In this document: in pieces, positions 1 to 9,800 of the stretch
Layout: each line of letters begins with the position of its first letter
Numbering within the stretch: the stretch's first letter is position 1
NCBI GenBank assembly: GCA_023091735.1
Contig: JALKBU010000801.1
Location: 1-24,159 of the forward strand
Reading direction: 5' to 3'
Source: Trichomonas tenax
Lineage: Eukaryota > Parabasalia > Trichomonadida > Trichomonadidae
Length of the DNA: 24,159 nucleotides
Notes under the pieces: model-generated
What the model saw: the letters and a program-made list of their open reading frames with translations, nothing else
The model's database searches: none
What the model was told of the DNA's origin: nothing
Program-made: the position numbers and the translations under genes

Positions 1-111
1 GGCTCGTCAACAACACCAACCTGGATGTATTGGTTAGACAACAAAGATATTTATGACACTTTTTATAAAGGTGACAATTTGCCCGCGCAAAAAGTGACAG
101 TTTATTCATGA
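1..111 (+). CDS. C-terminal end of an unrecognised protein (5' part outside window)
   Basis: Frame 1 is open from the first base to a TGA at 109-111, giving 36 residues that begin GSSTTPTWMYWLDNKD and end KVTVYS. The composition (several Trp and Tyr, mixed polar residues, GC-richer codons such as GGC, CCC and GCG) looks like coding sequence rather than the AT-rich spacer that follows. I do not recognise the family and 36 residues are too few to assign one. A perfect 9-bp inverted repeat begins at the last base of the stop codon. It could also be a chance open stretch at the window edge. Confidence 0.45.
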   Translation, partial: GSSTTPTWMYWLDNKDIYDTFYKGDNLPAQKVTVYS

Positions 112-141
112 AAAGTGACTTTAAGGTCCCCTGTCACTTTT
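111..141. repeat. Perfect 9-bp inverted repeat just after the partial CDS
   Basis: AAAAGTGAC (111-119) and GTCACTTTT (133-141) are exact reverse complements around a 13-nt spacer. The GTGAC/GTCAC word recurs nearby (71-75, 93-97) and a related TTCACTTTT follows at about 148. It may form a hairpin in the 3' end of the upstream transcript. No trichomonad termination signal of this form is known to me. Confidence 0.4.
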
Positions 142-571
142 TGGTGTTCACTTTTGTCATAGACTCTGAAAAAATCTGACACATCAGGTCATCCTTAAAT
201 CCATAAATGAAGATGTCATAACATTGATCATGAAAAAAAGTAAAATACGATTGATTAGCTTATAGGATTTCACTATATATTATGATAGCTTCATATTTTT
301 GGATAAGTTAGAACAAGATTAACGACTTTGATTTGATTTCAAAAGAAATAAAAAAATGCCTTAACACTCAGCATTTGACTGCGATTAAATGAAGCACTTT
401 AAAAACGATAATCAAAGTGTTTGGTGAAGAAATAACAATTTTATAAAAATTATCAAATATTTTAAACAAAATTTGCAAAAAATTGATATCATTGCAAATT
501 CACTATCAATCAAAGCATGAAAATATAATGAGAACCACGCGACTAAATAAAAAAAATTATCAAAAAATTTG
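142..571. other. AT-rich intergenic spacer
   Basis: No supported gene on either strand. The 64-codon minus-strand reading frame at 412-606 overlaps the start of the Derlin-like gene and has low-complexity Phe/Leu/Ile composition, so it is probably chance. The last 15 bases before the ATG contain TCAAAAAA (560-567), a TCA-anchored start-proximal motif resembling those of several other genes here. Confidence 0.5.
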
Positions 572-1201
572 ATGGATAACGGAATTACGTCATATCCTGT
601 TCTCATATTCTTCGTGGTGATGATGTTGACGCTGTCGATCGTTGTTTGGCTACAGCCAACATGGGAAAAAAACTTTGTTTACAATCCAAATCATATTCTT
701 GTGGAAGGTAACGTAATTCCACTTTTTACAAGTATCTTCTATATGGGAAAGTTGAGTGCTTCTTTAATAGTCAACATTATATCAATTAATCTTCCGATTT
801 TTTATCTCGAAACTAAATTTCAAAACAAACGATCAGAAGTCATTCACACACTGTTTCTATTTTATGTATTGTGCACAATTTTTGTCTTAGTTTTTGATCT
901 ATTTGACCTAAGATTAATTTTCGAAATGACACTCTTTTTCTTCGTTGCCAAACTATCACCGAAGAACGCTATTTTTCTTTTTGGTGTCCAAACACCGCTT
1001 TTTATATTACCTTACATCCGAATTTTGATTATATATCTTGCTTCAAGAATGCCTTTTCAACGGGTGCTGCAAATATTTCTAGTGTCGTGGCCAACTGCAC
1101 ATTTGATGTTTTTCATATTGCATGTTGTTCCAAAAGTTACAAATCAAAATATATTGCCGCCTTCAAGGCTTTTACGATATTTATGCGGAGAAAACGAATA
1201 A
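572..1201 (+). CDS. Derlin/Der1-like ER membrane protein (divergent rhomboid pseudoprotease)
   Basis: The product has 209 residues. Derlins are catalytically inactive rhomboid-fold proteins of the ER membrane that help extract misfolded proteins in ER-associated degradation. The family pattern is visible along the chain: an N-terminal membrane segment (about 8-28), a loop, a helix pair around 55-75, the LET block (about 79-81), two further hydrophobic helices, the FGVQTPLFILPYIRIL block corresponding to FG-x-x-F-x-A-x-YLPW-x-L, and a last helix ending HVVPKV followed by PPSRLLRYL, matching GH-x-Y-F-x-x-x-x-x-P and TP-x-x-L-x-x-L. The WR motif is absent (NVIPLF stands where a QIWRP-type motif is expected) and there is no clear GxxxG. 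The ATG at 572 is preferred over an upstream TTG. Identification rests on pattern recognition, so another rhomboid-superfamily member is possible. Confidence 0.6.
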   Translation: MDNGITSYPVLIFFVVMMLTLSIVVWLQPTWEKNFVYNPNHILVEGNVIPLFTSIFYMGKLSASLIVNIISINLPIFYLETKFQNKRSEVIHTLFLFYVLCTIFVLVFDLFDLRLIFEMTLFFFVAKLSPKNAIFLFGVQTPLFILPYIRILIIYLASRMPFQRVLQIFLVSWPTAHLMFFILHVVPKVTNQNILPPSRLLRYLCGENE

Positions 1202-1874
1202 GGTGATTTGATTCAAGCGTTTTTATAATAGGAAAATACTAATTTTGCTGTTTGTTTATATAAATTAAAGTTGTCTATTGTTTAATTTAATCAACAGAGT
1301 TCATATAGGTCGATGTACTCTCGATTTGTCAATGTTTTGATACGTGTTTTTAATTCATAAGAGTTAGCAATTGGAAGTTAACTAGAACTCCACCAAATTG
1401 TTTATAGATAACAATTATTGAATGTTTAGATTTTATATTTTTATCAAAGATTAGAATTCGAGCTTAAAAGAAAATTGGATAACCACTAATTTGTATGCTA
1501 ATTATAATGTCATTAGAATCTGAAATATATTTGAATAAATATTTTATAAAGATAAAAATTAGAACTTAAAAGCTAATTCAATCATCTTTAATTTGTATAT
1601 AGATAATAGTGTTATGAGAATATGAAATGTATTTTCATAATATTTTATTCAATCAAGAAATTAAGAATATAAAACTATCGGACCTTAGCAAGTTTGTCGA
1701 TATGTTATAATGTTATGAAAATGTTAATAATATTTTTTGAATAATCATGATTAACACAAATAAAGAACACAGTCATATGGAAATATTCAAGAATAGAAAA
1801 TTTTTATTTCGTCTCTGATTCATTATTATGAATGTTGAAGGATTAATCGAATTTGCAAAAAACAAGTATCGAAA
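1202..1874. other. Intergenic spacer containing decayed tandem repeats
   Basis: No gene is supported on either strand. A minus-strand frame at 1773-2015 overlaps the next gene and is rich in Phe, Ile and Tyr, consistent with chance. The notable content is the degenerate ~100-bp repeat array described separately. Confidence 0.5.
1446..1738. repeat. About three degenerate ~100-bp tandem repeat units
   Basis: Unit 1 is about 1446-1547, unit 2 about 1548-1648 and unit 3 about 1650-1738. Units 1 and 2 align end to end: both begin AAAGAT, followed by a similar AGAATTCGAGCTTAAAAG / AAATTAGAACTTAAAAG block, then CTAATTTGTAT / TTAATTTGTAT, GAATCTGAAATATAT / GAATATGAAATGTAT and AATATTTTAT. Unit 3 is shorter and weaker (AAGAAATTAAGAATATAAAA ... 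ATAATGTTATGAAAATGT ... AATATTTTTT). Sequence from about 1340 may be a still more decayed copy. Units were aligned by eye. Confidence 0.5.
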
Positions 1875-2381
1875 ATGAAACCAATTGATCAGAATATTTA
1901 CGAAGCTCAACTTAATATACTTCATGAGATATTCGAAAACAACGATAATGACAAAGTAAATAAAAAAATTACTGAAATTAATGCACAAATAGAAGATTGC
2001 GATATGAAAATACAAAGATATCAGCGTGCGTATATCGAATTACTACTAAATATTTCTCCAAGAGAAGCTTCTGACAAACAAAAAGAATTAATCAGCGAAA
2101 AATTAAAGTTTGCATTCAACGAAGTACATAATCAACTTGATGGTCTGAGCAGAATGACTGTTGATGATGGAGTGACCGATATTCCAATCACAGCGATCTG
2201 TGATGTGGAAAATCAGATTATGCAGATAATAGAGAACTTTAAAGATGATGGATCGTTCATTGAGACTGAGGAGCAGCTACAGAATTGGCAGAATAGACTG
2301 CAACAGCACAATGACAAAGTTATGGGATTCATGGCATCATTATTCCCACCAAACGATTACAGCGATTCTAATGACTTTTGA
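1875..2381 (+). CDS. Unrecognised 168-residue, probably helical soluble protein
   Basis: The reading frame runs from ATG 1875 to TGA 2379 with even codon use and GC-richer composition than its flanks. The sequence is highly charged and mostly helix-forming: residues about 10-60 (KKITEINAQIEDCDMKI and neighbours) and about 110-150 (EEQLQNWQNRLQQHNDK) have coiled-coil-like heptad spacing, separated by a short segment with VTDIPITAI. The C-terminus ends in a Ser/Asp-rich tail (DYSDSNDF). There is no signal peptide, membrane segment or catalytic motif. A small coiled-coil scaffold or complex subunit is plausible, but I cannot name a family. It is isolated, with about 670 bp upstream and 740 bp downstream free of genes. 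Confidence 0.6.
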   Translation: MKPIDQNIYEAQLNILHEIFENNDNDKVNKKITEINAQIEDCDMKIQRYQRAYIELLLNISPREASDKQKELISEKLKFAFNEVHNQLDGLSRMTVDDGVTDIPITAICDVENQIMQIIENFKDDGSFIETEEQLQNWQNRLQQHNDKVMGFMASLFPPNDYSDSNDF

Positions 2382-3122
2382 GATAATTTTGGAGACAAAA
2401 ACTCAAAGTTCACATGCGTTTTTTTGAGTTCATCGGTATTGATTATTTCATCTGAACTCTTTTCTTGTTTGAATTAGTCAAATGTATATTTTTAATCTAA
2501 ACTTATATTTACATGATAACTCAACATACATCCAAAATAATTTTAGTACTTGATTGTAAAAATCAACATTGAATGCGTTCATTAGATGATTGAAGCTTCA
2601 ACATGCGAGATGATGTGTGGATATATGCAGGCTATGCCATATGCTATTGGTGCAATAATAATACAGCTCTTTAAAAACTTTCATTTGAGCAGTTTATAAA
2701 AAATTTATGTTCCTCAAACTGCTTGTGAAGTCTCTATATAACTTTTATATGGTTCAAATGGAAAATCAATATGGATTTTTTCCCACATCATTGTTTTTTT
2801 TTGCATTTTCATTGCAAGTATCAGAACAAATCATGATTTTTTTTATTATCAATTATGAAAAAATGCAATTAAGGATAGAAGAATTTGAGTTCAATATTTA
2901 CTTATTGAATAGCGATAAAATTAATATGGAAGAATTTTCGACAGTTCTTTGACTTCAATATATGAAGTAATTCACTTAGACATTTTTGGCACTATTTACA
3001 TGTCAAACAAAATGTAAAGTGTCATAAACATTTTATGTGTCAAATAAGATTTTGTAAAGCAAAAATTTATCATGAAAAGTCAAAAATTTATTTACATGTC
3101 AAAAATATTTCTAACAGACAAA
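2382..3122. other. AT-rich intergenic spacer with one small inverted repeat
   Basis: No convincing gene. An 81-codon plus-strand frame at 2707-2952 (FFPTSLFFFAFSL-type composition) is most likely chance in T-rich DNA. AGCAGTTT (2688-2695) and AAACTGCT (2716-2723) form an exact 8-bp inverted repeat. Closer to the next gene there are several TGTCAAA words (around 3001, 3038 and 3096). Confidence 0.45.
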
Positions 3123-3638
3123 ATGCAACGTAAGAAGCCGTATTTCAGGTTCTCGAAGCCGGAGCCAGTTGACGATGTAATAATTTGGCATTCTTCGACG
3201 ATAAATGCGCGAAATACCGGCAAATGGTTCGTTTTTTCGGAAAGAAACCTTCAGTTAAATCAAGATCGACCGAATACATACAACGCTCGTAAGAAATACT
3301 ACAAATACAAGGGATATCAGGTCCCACCGGAGATGTGCGATCACTCAGGAAATGTCCCTCTCAATACAGAAGTCTCAGAAAACTACAAATTCTTTATGCC
3401 AAGTCGCGAGTTGATTTCCACAGTGCAGGAACGTGAGAGGACGCAAGTTTACGACGATGATCAGCCAGTGAAGTCTTCAAGGAAAGGTTTTATTGGCAAA
3501 AATCCATTAACGATGCCTATTCGAACATCGACGAAAATTCTCAATGAGAAGCGCTTCCAAGAGCTGCAGAGAGCACCACGAAAGATCAACACTGCGTGTT
3601 CACCGCGCAAAACATATAGAGAATCAACAGAGTTGTAA
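3123..3638 (+). CDS. Unrecognised basic 171-residue protein, possibly cytoskeletal
   Basis: The likely start is ATG 3123 (MQRKKPYFRFSKPEPVDD). The frame is open upstream to ATG 3072, which would add 17 AT-rich residues unlike the rest, so the inner start is preferred because GC content rises sharply there. The protein is basic and rich in Arg, Lys, Pro, Tyr and Ser. It has no signal peptide or membrane segment and contains segments such as GKNPLTMPIRTSTKIL and NARKKYYKYKGYQVPPE. Short Pro/Tyr/Arg-rich proteins of this kind include axonemal microtubule inner proteins, which would suit a flagellate, but I see no specific signature and do not assert it. It ends TTGTAAATA (stop TAA inside TAAA, a common trichomonad poly(A) arrangement) and converges on the PIKK gene 248 bp away. 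Confidence 0.6.
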   Translation: MQRKKPYFRFSKPEPVDDVIIWHSSTINARNTGKWFVFSERNLQLNQDRPNTYNARKKYYKYKGYQVPPEMCDHSGNVPLNTEVSENYKFFMPSRELISTVQERERTQVYDDDQPVKSSRKGFIGKNPLTMPIRTSTKILNEKRFQELQRAPRKINTACSPRKTYRESTEL

Positions 3639-3886
3639 ATATTATGTTTGTTTGTATATTTTAATAAAGCATATGTTATGCATTATAGTCGCAATTTATT
3701 AATTGACATAATAAATTTATAATCAATATTTTGATTTTTAATTTAATCAAAGTCATCTTTTATTCTAAAACTATAATGCACTATATGATGTATGTTTGAA
3801 TGGTAATAATTAAAGAAATAAAAATAAAATGAAAATAATTTGATTAAAAAAACATACAAATATTACATTTAATGACAAATATATGA

Positions 3887-6800
3887 TTACCACCATGGAT
3901 TCCAATCGGATGGCATCATTGAAAGACTTTCATCTGATGAAGCTGAAGAAATCAAATCTTTCACAACATCAAGGGAAGATCTGTCTGATTCTAATCTCTG
4001 TGAAACAAATTCTAACGCTTTATCACATTTTGGTGCCCATCCAAGCTTTTCATCTCTTACATTTGGCTCTATAGCTCTCAACAATCTTTCCTTTTCCTTT
4101 CGAATTGCTTCCAAGCAATCTTTCATCTCTCTTTCGAGAACTCCTTGAACACCCGCTGTATCTAAAGCATTTGCCATGACTCTTGAAAGTCTGAATGGAA
4201 CTTGTGTCGCAGAGAAGCATGGGAAGAAGATTGCGTTATAAACTTTTGATGTTGCAAGTTCCATCATTATATTCGAAAGCTTTCTATCACCAACACCGAA
4301 AATGTATCCAGTGATGCATTTAATTGCAAGACTGCTGATATACATTGTGCGGCGTTCCATCCATCCTTGAATTGAAACACTGCCTCTAATGATTATGTTC
4401 TCTAAGTCATCACCGCGAGTAGATGAAAGAGACTGCTTGAATGCTGTGAGTTTTTGATCTGGTGCGAGGAAATCAAAGTCATCGATAATCCAGGATCTTT
4501 CATCAGCCATTGTCGATTGTCTTCTCCGACTTTGCTTGATGGCTTCTTCAAGTGAAAAGCATGGTGAGCTTTTCTCGAGTGAAATAGATGGCGTTAATGG
4601 AACTGTGTAAATCATTGGAGGAGCAAAAGAAGTCTTTTGGGACCTGAGAATCTTGGAAATAAGTCTCATTAATATGAAAGCTCGTTCGTCAATGAATGAA
4701 TGAGAACGGTTGCGAATAGTGAAGGAAGATGTGATGCCCGAATCAAGGATCGTTTTGATTGTCTTTGAGTAATTTTCTTGTGCGATGATACTTCCAAATC
4801 GTCCAATTTGTGCATCAGCAAATGGTAACGTAATCTTTGTGAAGAAATCTTTCTCTTCGATGTGTGATATATCGGAAAGTGAGTACTCCTTTGGCATGAC
4901 AATCTTCGACATGAATGATTTATGCGCATCATAGCATTGATGCAAATCTGCCTTCTGAAGATTCGCGCTGTATAACAAAGCGAGTCTCTTGCATTCTTTG
5001 AGATCTGGATTAAGTTGGAAGAACTGATTGACAACGCCTGATTTGTCTTCTTGGCTGTAAAGAGAAATTAAGTCACATAGATCTTGTGTATCAACAAACT
5101 TTTGTGCATTGATCGCAATACGCTCATGATATGTTGTGCTTATGTTAACCATTTCACGAGCAAACTCAACAATATGATTAATCGATGGATCTTCAGAAAC
5201 AAACTTAGTAAATAATTCAGAGTCTGCGCTGATGACTTTGTGAACCATTGCGAAAATGGCTTTATTTGGTGATGCCTTGAAATATTTGCACAATAAATTC
5301 AAATAAACGGGGCGGTCTGCAAAGGCAACAATCTGAGGAATGAAATTTGTGAGTTGCAATGGAGGAATTAAATCAGCTCTGGAATTGACGATTGCTTCAA
5401 TTTCAGGAATATTTCGTGATAAAATTGCCATCAAGAAATGAATTCCGTCGAATTTGATGAATGTCGAGAAAACATCTTCGATGATCGAGAAATCATTATT
5501 ATGTTCAAATAAGTTTAATGCAGCTTTTGCCCAATCTAAGCTATGTCGTGGAAGATACTTTACAGCCTTGTCATGATCTCCTGCGGCCAAGAAAGCACGT
5601 CCAAGTTCATGTCTCCAGTTATCATCAGAAACTTCAGAGTTCTTGACGGCTTCTTCGAACTCGTTTACTGATTTATTGAGCAAATTATCAATCATCACAA
5701 ATCTTCTTGGATCAAGAATGGAAAGTCTCTTGAAAGCCATATCAACCAATTCACCTGCATTCGTGTCATTATGGTATTTCCTCAAGAATTTGACAAAGCC
5801 GTCTGCTGTTTTCTCTGGCGGCGAAACAGCTCTTCTGATAATAATCGTTAAGAATAGTGATGATGGATCTAAACTGTCAAACTTTTCATCCCACATCTCA
5901 AACAACCTGTTAATTTTGTCTTCAATTCTTGTTTTCTCGTGTGGTGTTGAGTTTACCATCGCGAGCCTAAGCTCTAAAATTCTTGCTGCATCTTCAAGAT
6001 CGACGAGCATTGAAGCTGATGACATTTCGTTTGTGATACTGCCGTAATCAAAGTCAGTGTTAGAAAGAATGTGTGGGAAAACTGTATCTCTTATCTTTCG
6101 AATAATGTTTGATGCTTCTTGTGCATTACCATCAAGAATTGCAATTACAGCTTTATGGAAATCTGTTTCTGCTAATTCACGGAACTCGTTTGAGCAATTA
6201 AATAATGCAACTTCCGCCGCTTTCTCGCCCTTGAGTTGAAGCTTTGAAAGTGTTTCGAATTTATTCATTCTTTCGAGACATAATAATATCTTTTCTTTGT
6301 TATTTGCAAGCCTATATAAGTCATAAGCTTTGTCCCAGTTACCGACTAATTCTGCTTCCTCCGCTGTATCACATTTTGCGAGTTTGCGTGCGAGATACCT
6401 CTGTCCAAGCATCAAATTGACCTTTACGAGCTTTGAGGAATCTCCCGTCTGCTTGAAAATATTCTCAAAGCATCGAAGCGCGAGGCTCAAATTTCCCGCT
6501 TGCATTGCTTTTTCGCCAATAACTGCTTCAGGGACTCTAACGTCAATGTTATGCAGCATCAATATTTCGACAGCAGACAAGAATAAACTGCGAGCGTATA
6601 AAGGAATGCCATCACTTGTTAAAGCGATTTTAAGAACACTATGAAGCGGTTGTGTATCTGAACATTCCGAAACGCAGAGAGCAAATGAAACAGGGAATAA
6701 AGTAGATCTGACTTTGTGATCACGTTCGCATATTGTCATGCAAGCGGATATTGCTTTAGAAGGAGATTTGAGGATGATCAAGTTCATAAAGCTATTTATC

Positions 6801-9800
6801 CATCTGTTCCATTGCAAAGCATCCCATGAAGAATATGGAGCTTCGAATTCAGGAAGTATGTACTGGAATGATGAGAAAGGCTGCTCAGGGAAATCTTGGA
6901 ACATTCTGTTGATGTTTGGATGAATGAATTGATCTGCATATTTAGGAGGAATGTCTCTGTGTGTTGAAATGCATTCTATAATCTTCCAGAATGTATCAAA
7001 ATTCCTCAAATCATAGAATTGAAGAATCTCAGGAATGAAGATCTCCAACTCATTCTTCATTCTTACAATAACAACACTGAGAATCTCTATAACCTGAGGA
7101 ATAAGTTCACTGTTCTCCTTTGTGATCATTGTCAACATTTGATAAATTCTAACATAGAATTTTTCGATTGGCATTCCTTTCAATATATCCGCGAACTTTT
7201 CAAGTACATAAGCTTCAACATCTGTTTCATGAATATGACCTTCAATCCACGGGATGGCGTTCTGCATGATAAGTGTATCAACTAATGCGCTTAGTTTGCC
7301 AAAGCATGCAATAGCAACAAAGATGTTTTCAGCTTCCTTTGGTTTTGCTGTAGAAAGTTCAGGAACAATCATTGATAGAATCTTTGAAGCAAACGGAGCA
7401 ACAGCATCCGGCAATCTATAGGCCATCCACTCAATTCCTGTGAGCAATATTGCTAAGTCTATTTTACCCCAGTTCTCGAAAATAATGCTTATTATATCAG
7501 GAATGAATATCTCGGCCTTTTTGTCGAAGATTCTGATCAATGTTGGAACATTATTCAAAATAATTGTCGTCGTTGATGTGGATTTTCCTCTTATAGTTTT
7601 GCATATTGTCTCAAGAATTTCATCATGAATAACCATTGGAATTGTCCTGAACTTCTTCAATATGATCAATAACGTTTCCAATGCTAAACTTTGCAAGCAA
7701 CTGAAATCTTCACTTGCGAGGATCTCAGTGATGCTTGAAACAGCAAAAGACGCTGCATAAACAGGAAGATTTGAGAGTCCATCAAGTGGCGCAATAGTGT
7801 TATTGTTGAATCTTTTAACTGGGCGTGTGAAAAGTGATCTGACAGCAAGTGGTGTTATTACTCCAATTCTTGTGACAACTTCTAAGATCTGTGTGCGGAT
7901 TTTCTCACTATCAGTTGATGAGAACAAGTCTATGAGATTATTTATAAGTATTTCGCGAGTACTGCGGAGCTGTATTCTGAAGCTCTGTGACGACAACAAA
8001 ACAGTGAACAACTTTAAAGCTGCTGAAACTTTTCTGTTTGATGAATTCCTGTTCAAAGATTTAATTAAAATTGGCTCCAACTTCGGAATGATTATTTCAA
8101 AGTCGATATCATTAACAAGTATACTTATGAGCTCTAATGATGAAGCTGTCTGTCTTTCACATTTAAGAAGATAGTCGATGATAATGTTGACAAATGGACG
8201 AATATAAATGAAATGATTTCTTGCCAATATAAGTAAACAAGTAACATAATGGCCCTCGAGTGTCGTAGACCTATTGAGTCTGTTAATGATATCACAGGTG
8301 AACTCCATAATGAAATGCGATGCTTCTTTGATTTCACATAATAATGTTAATGCTTTGTAAACGATCTCTGTTTGTCTGTCAGTAAGCAATGAATGAAGAG
8401 GAGTAATCATATCGGATTGTGTTGGCTGAACAATAATTTTAGAAATAGTTTCTGCACGAAGTTCTGGAACAGTTTCTATTGAAACAAATGCAACTAATCG
8501 ATAAACAGCTGATGGAAAAACTGCTTGCTGGTGAATCAAGAATGAAGCACATTTTTCTCTAACTTGTGAACTTGGATGACGAAGCATCAACGAATATTGA
8601 TCAATCATTTGATTGCTCATTTCATCATCTCTGAATTGGAACATCGCCAAAATGTTGAATGCGTGTGTTAACTTTTCCGCATCACTGCTAATCAAAACAA
8701 TCTTATTAAGCTGTGACATTACATAAGATCTGAACTGGTGTGCAGAATCAGGCCACCTGCGAATGAACCTTCTCATGCCACGAGCGAGGAATGTGCTAAT
8801 TGGCAATTCGAACAAATCAGACATTTTGTCGTAAAAGAAATCCGATTGTGGATCGACTAAAGAGAGGAATGCATAAGCTGATACTCTGCTGTCTATCGTT
8901 ATTGCCTCCAAAATGCTGTTTACTTGGACTTGGTGATTCTCAATGATGAATTTCGACAAATTAAAGCCGAAATTTCCGAGAGCTTTATAAACCATCTTTT
9001 TCTTGGAGCTGCTTGCTGTTAGAAAGTCTTTGAACATCTCCAAGATATGTTTGATGTCACCCGATATGAAAACAGATGGCTTACACTTGTAAATGAATGG
9101 AATTAATAATAAACTTGCTTGATCATTCGGATTTAGCTTTTCTATCATTGTTTTTGAGAATTGCATTATATAGCAGTAATCAGCGGAATGCTCAAAAACC
9201 GAAATAACTGATTCTACGAGAATTGAATTATATTCATTTTCGATTAAATTGCGAAATCCATCAAATAATCTACGTATTGGACCATCCGACGATGATCCTA
9301 TAATTTGCAATGATGATTCTAGAACTTCTATTGTTTTATTACGTATTTTGATTTCTGAATCTTGGATAGAACGCGTTAATAAGTTTTGAAAGCTATTGAA
9401 AGCAGGTATCAAGAGTATGTAAAATCGTTTGATGAATATATTTAATAGTGATAGCGATGAAATTATTGCAGTTGTATCTCCAGAAAAATACCATTTCCAA
9501 ATTGTGTCACGTAATGGATGTAGCGTTAAATGCATTGATGTTCCCAACGGATTTGTCAACCATACGAGGATTTTTTCTAATAAAGTCCAAACTACTGGAT
9601 TTAAATCGGGTTGAATGGATATAATATCTTTGGATATATTCATTGCTTTATTTTTCTTTTCGCCTAAATCGGTGGAAATGAGGGCATTCATTAACAATAA
9701 GTAGTGCATATTGTTTTTCTGCAGACTGTTGTATGATAAAAGGGAAAATAATGAGTTCAAGTAATATCCCTCGGACTTTGTGTTCTGAGAAACTTTGAAT

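Noticed and set aside
1773..2015. 80-codon minus-strand reading frame
   Set aside because: Overlaps the better-supported 168-residue gene and is low-complexity Phe/Ile/Tyr.
2707..2952. 81-codon plus-strand reading frame
   Set aside because: Phe/Ile/Leu-rich chance-like composition, base content the same as the spacer, no family resemblance.
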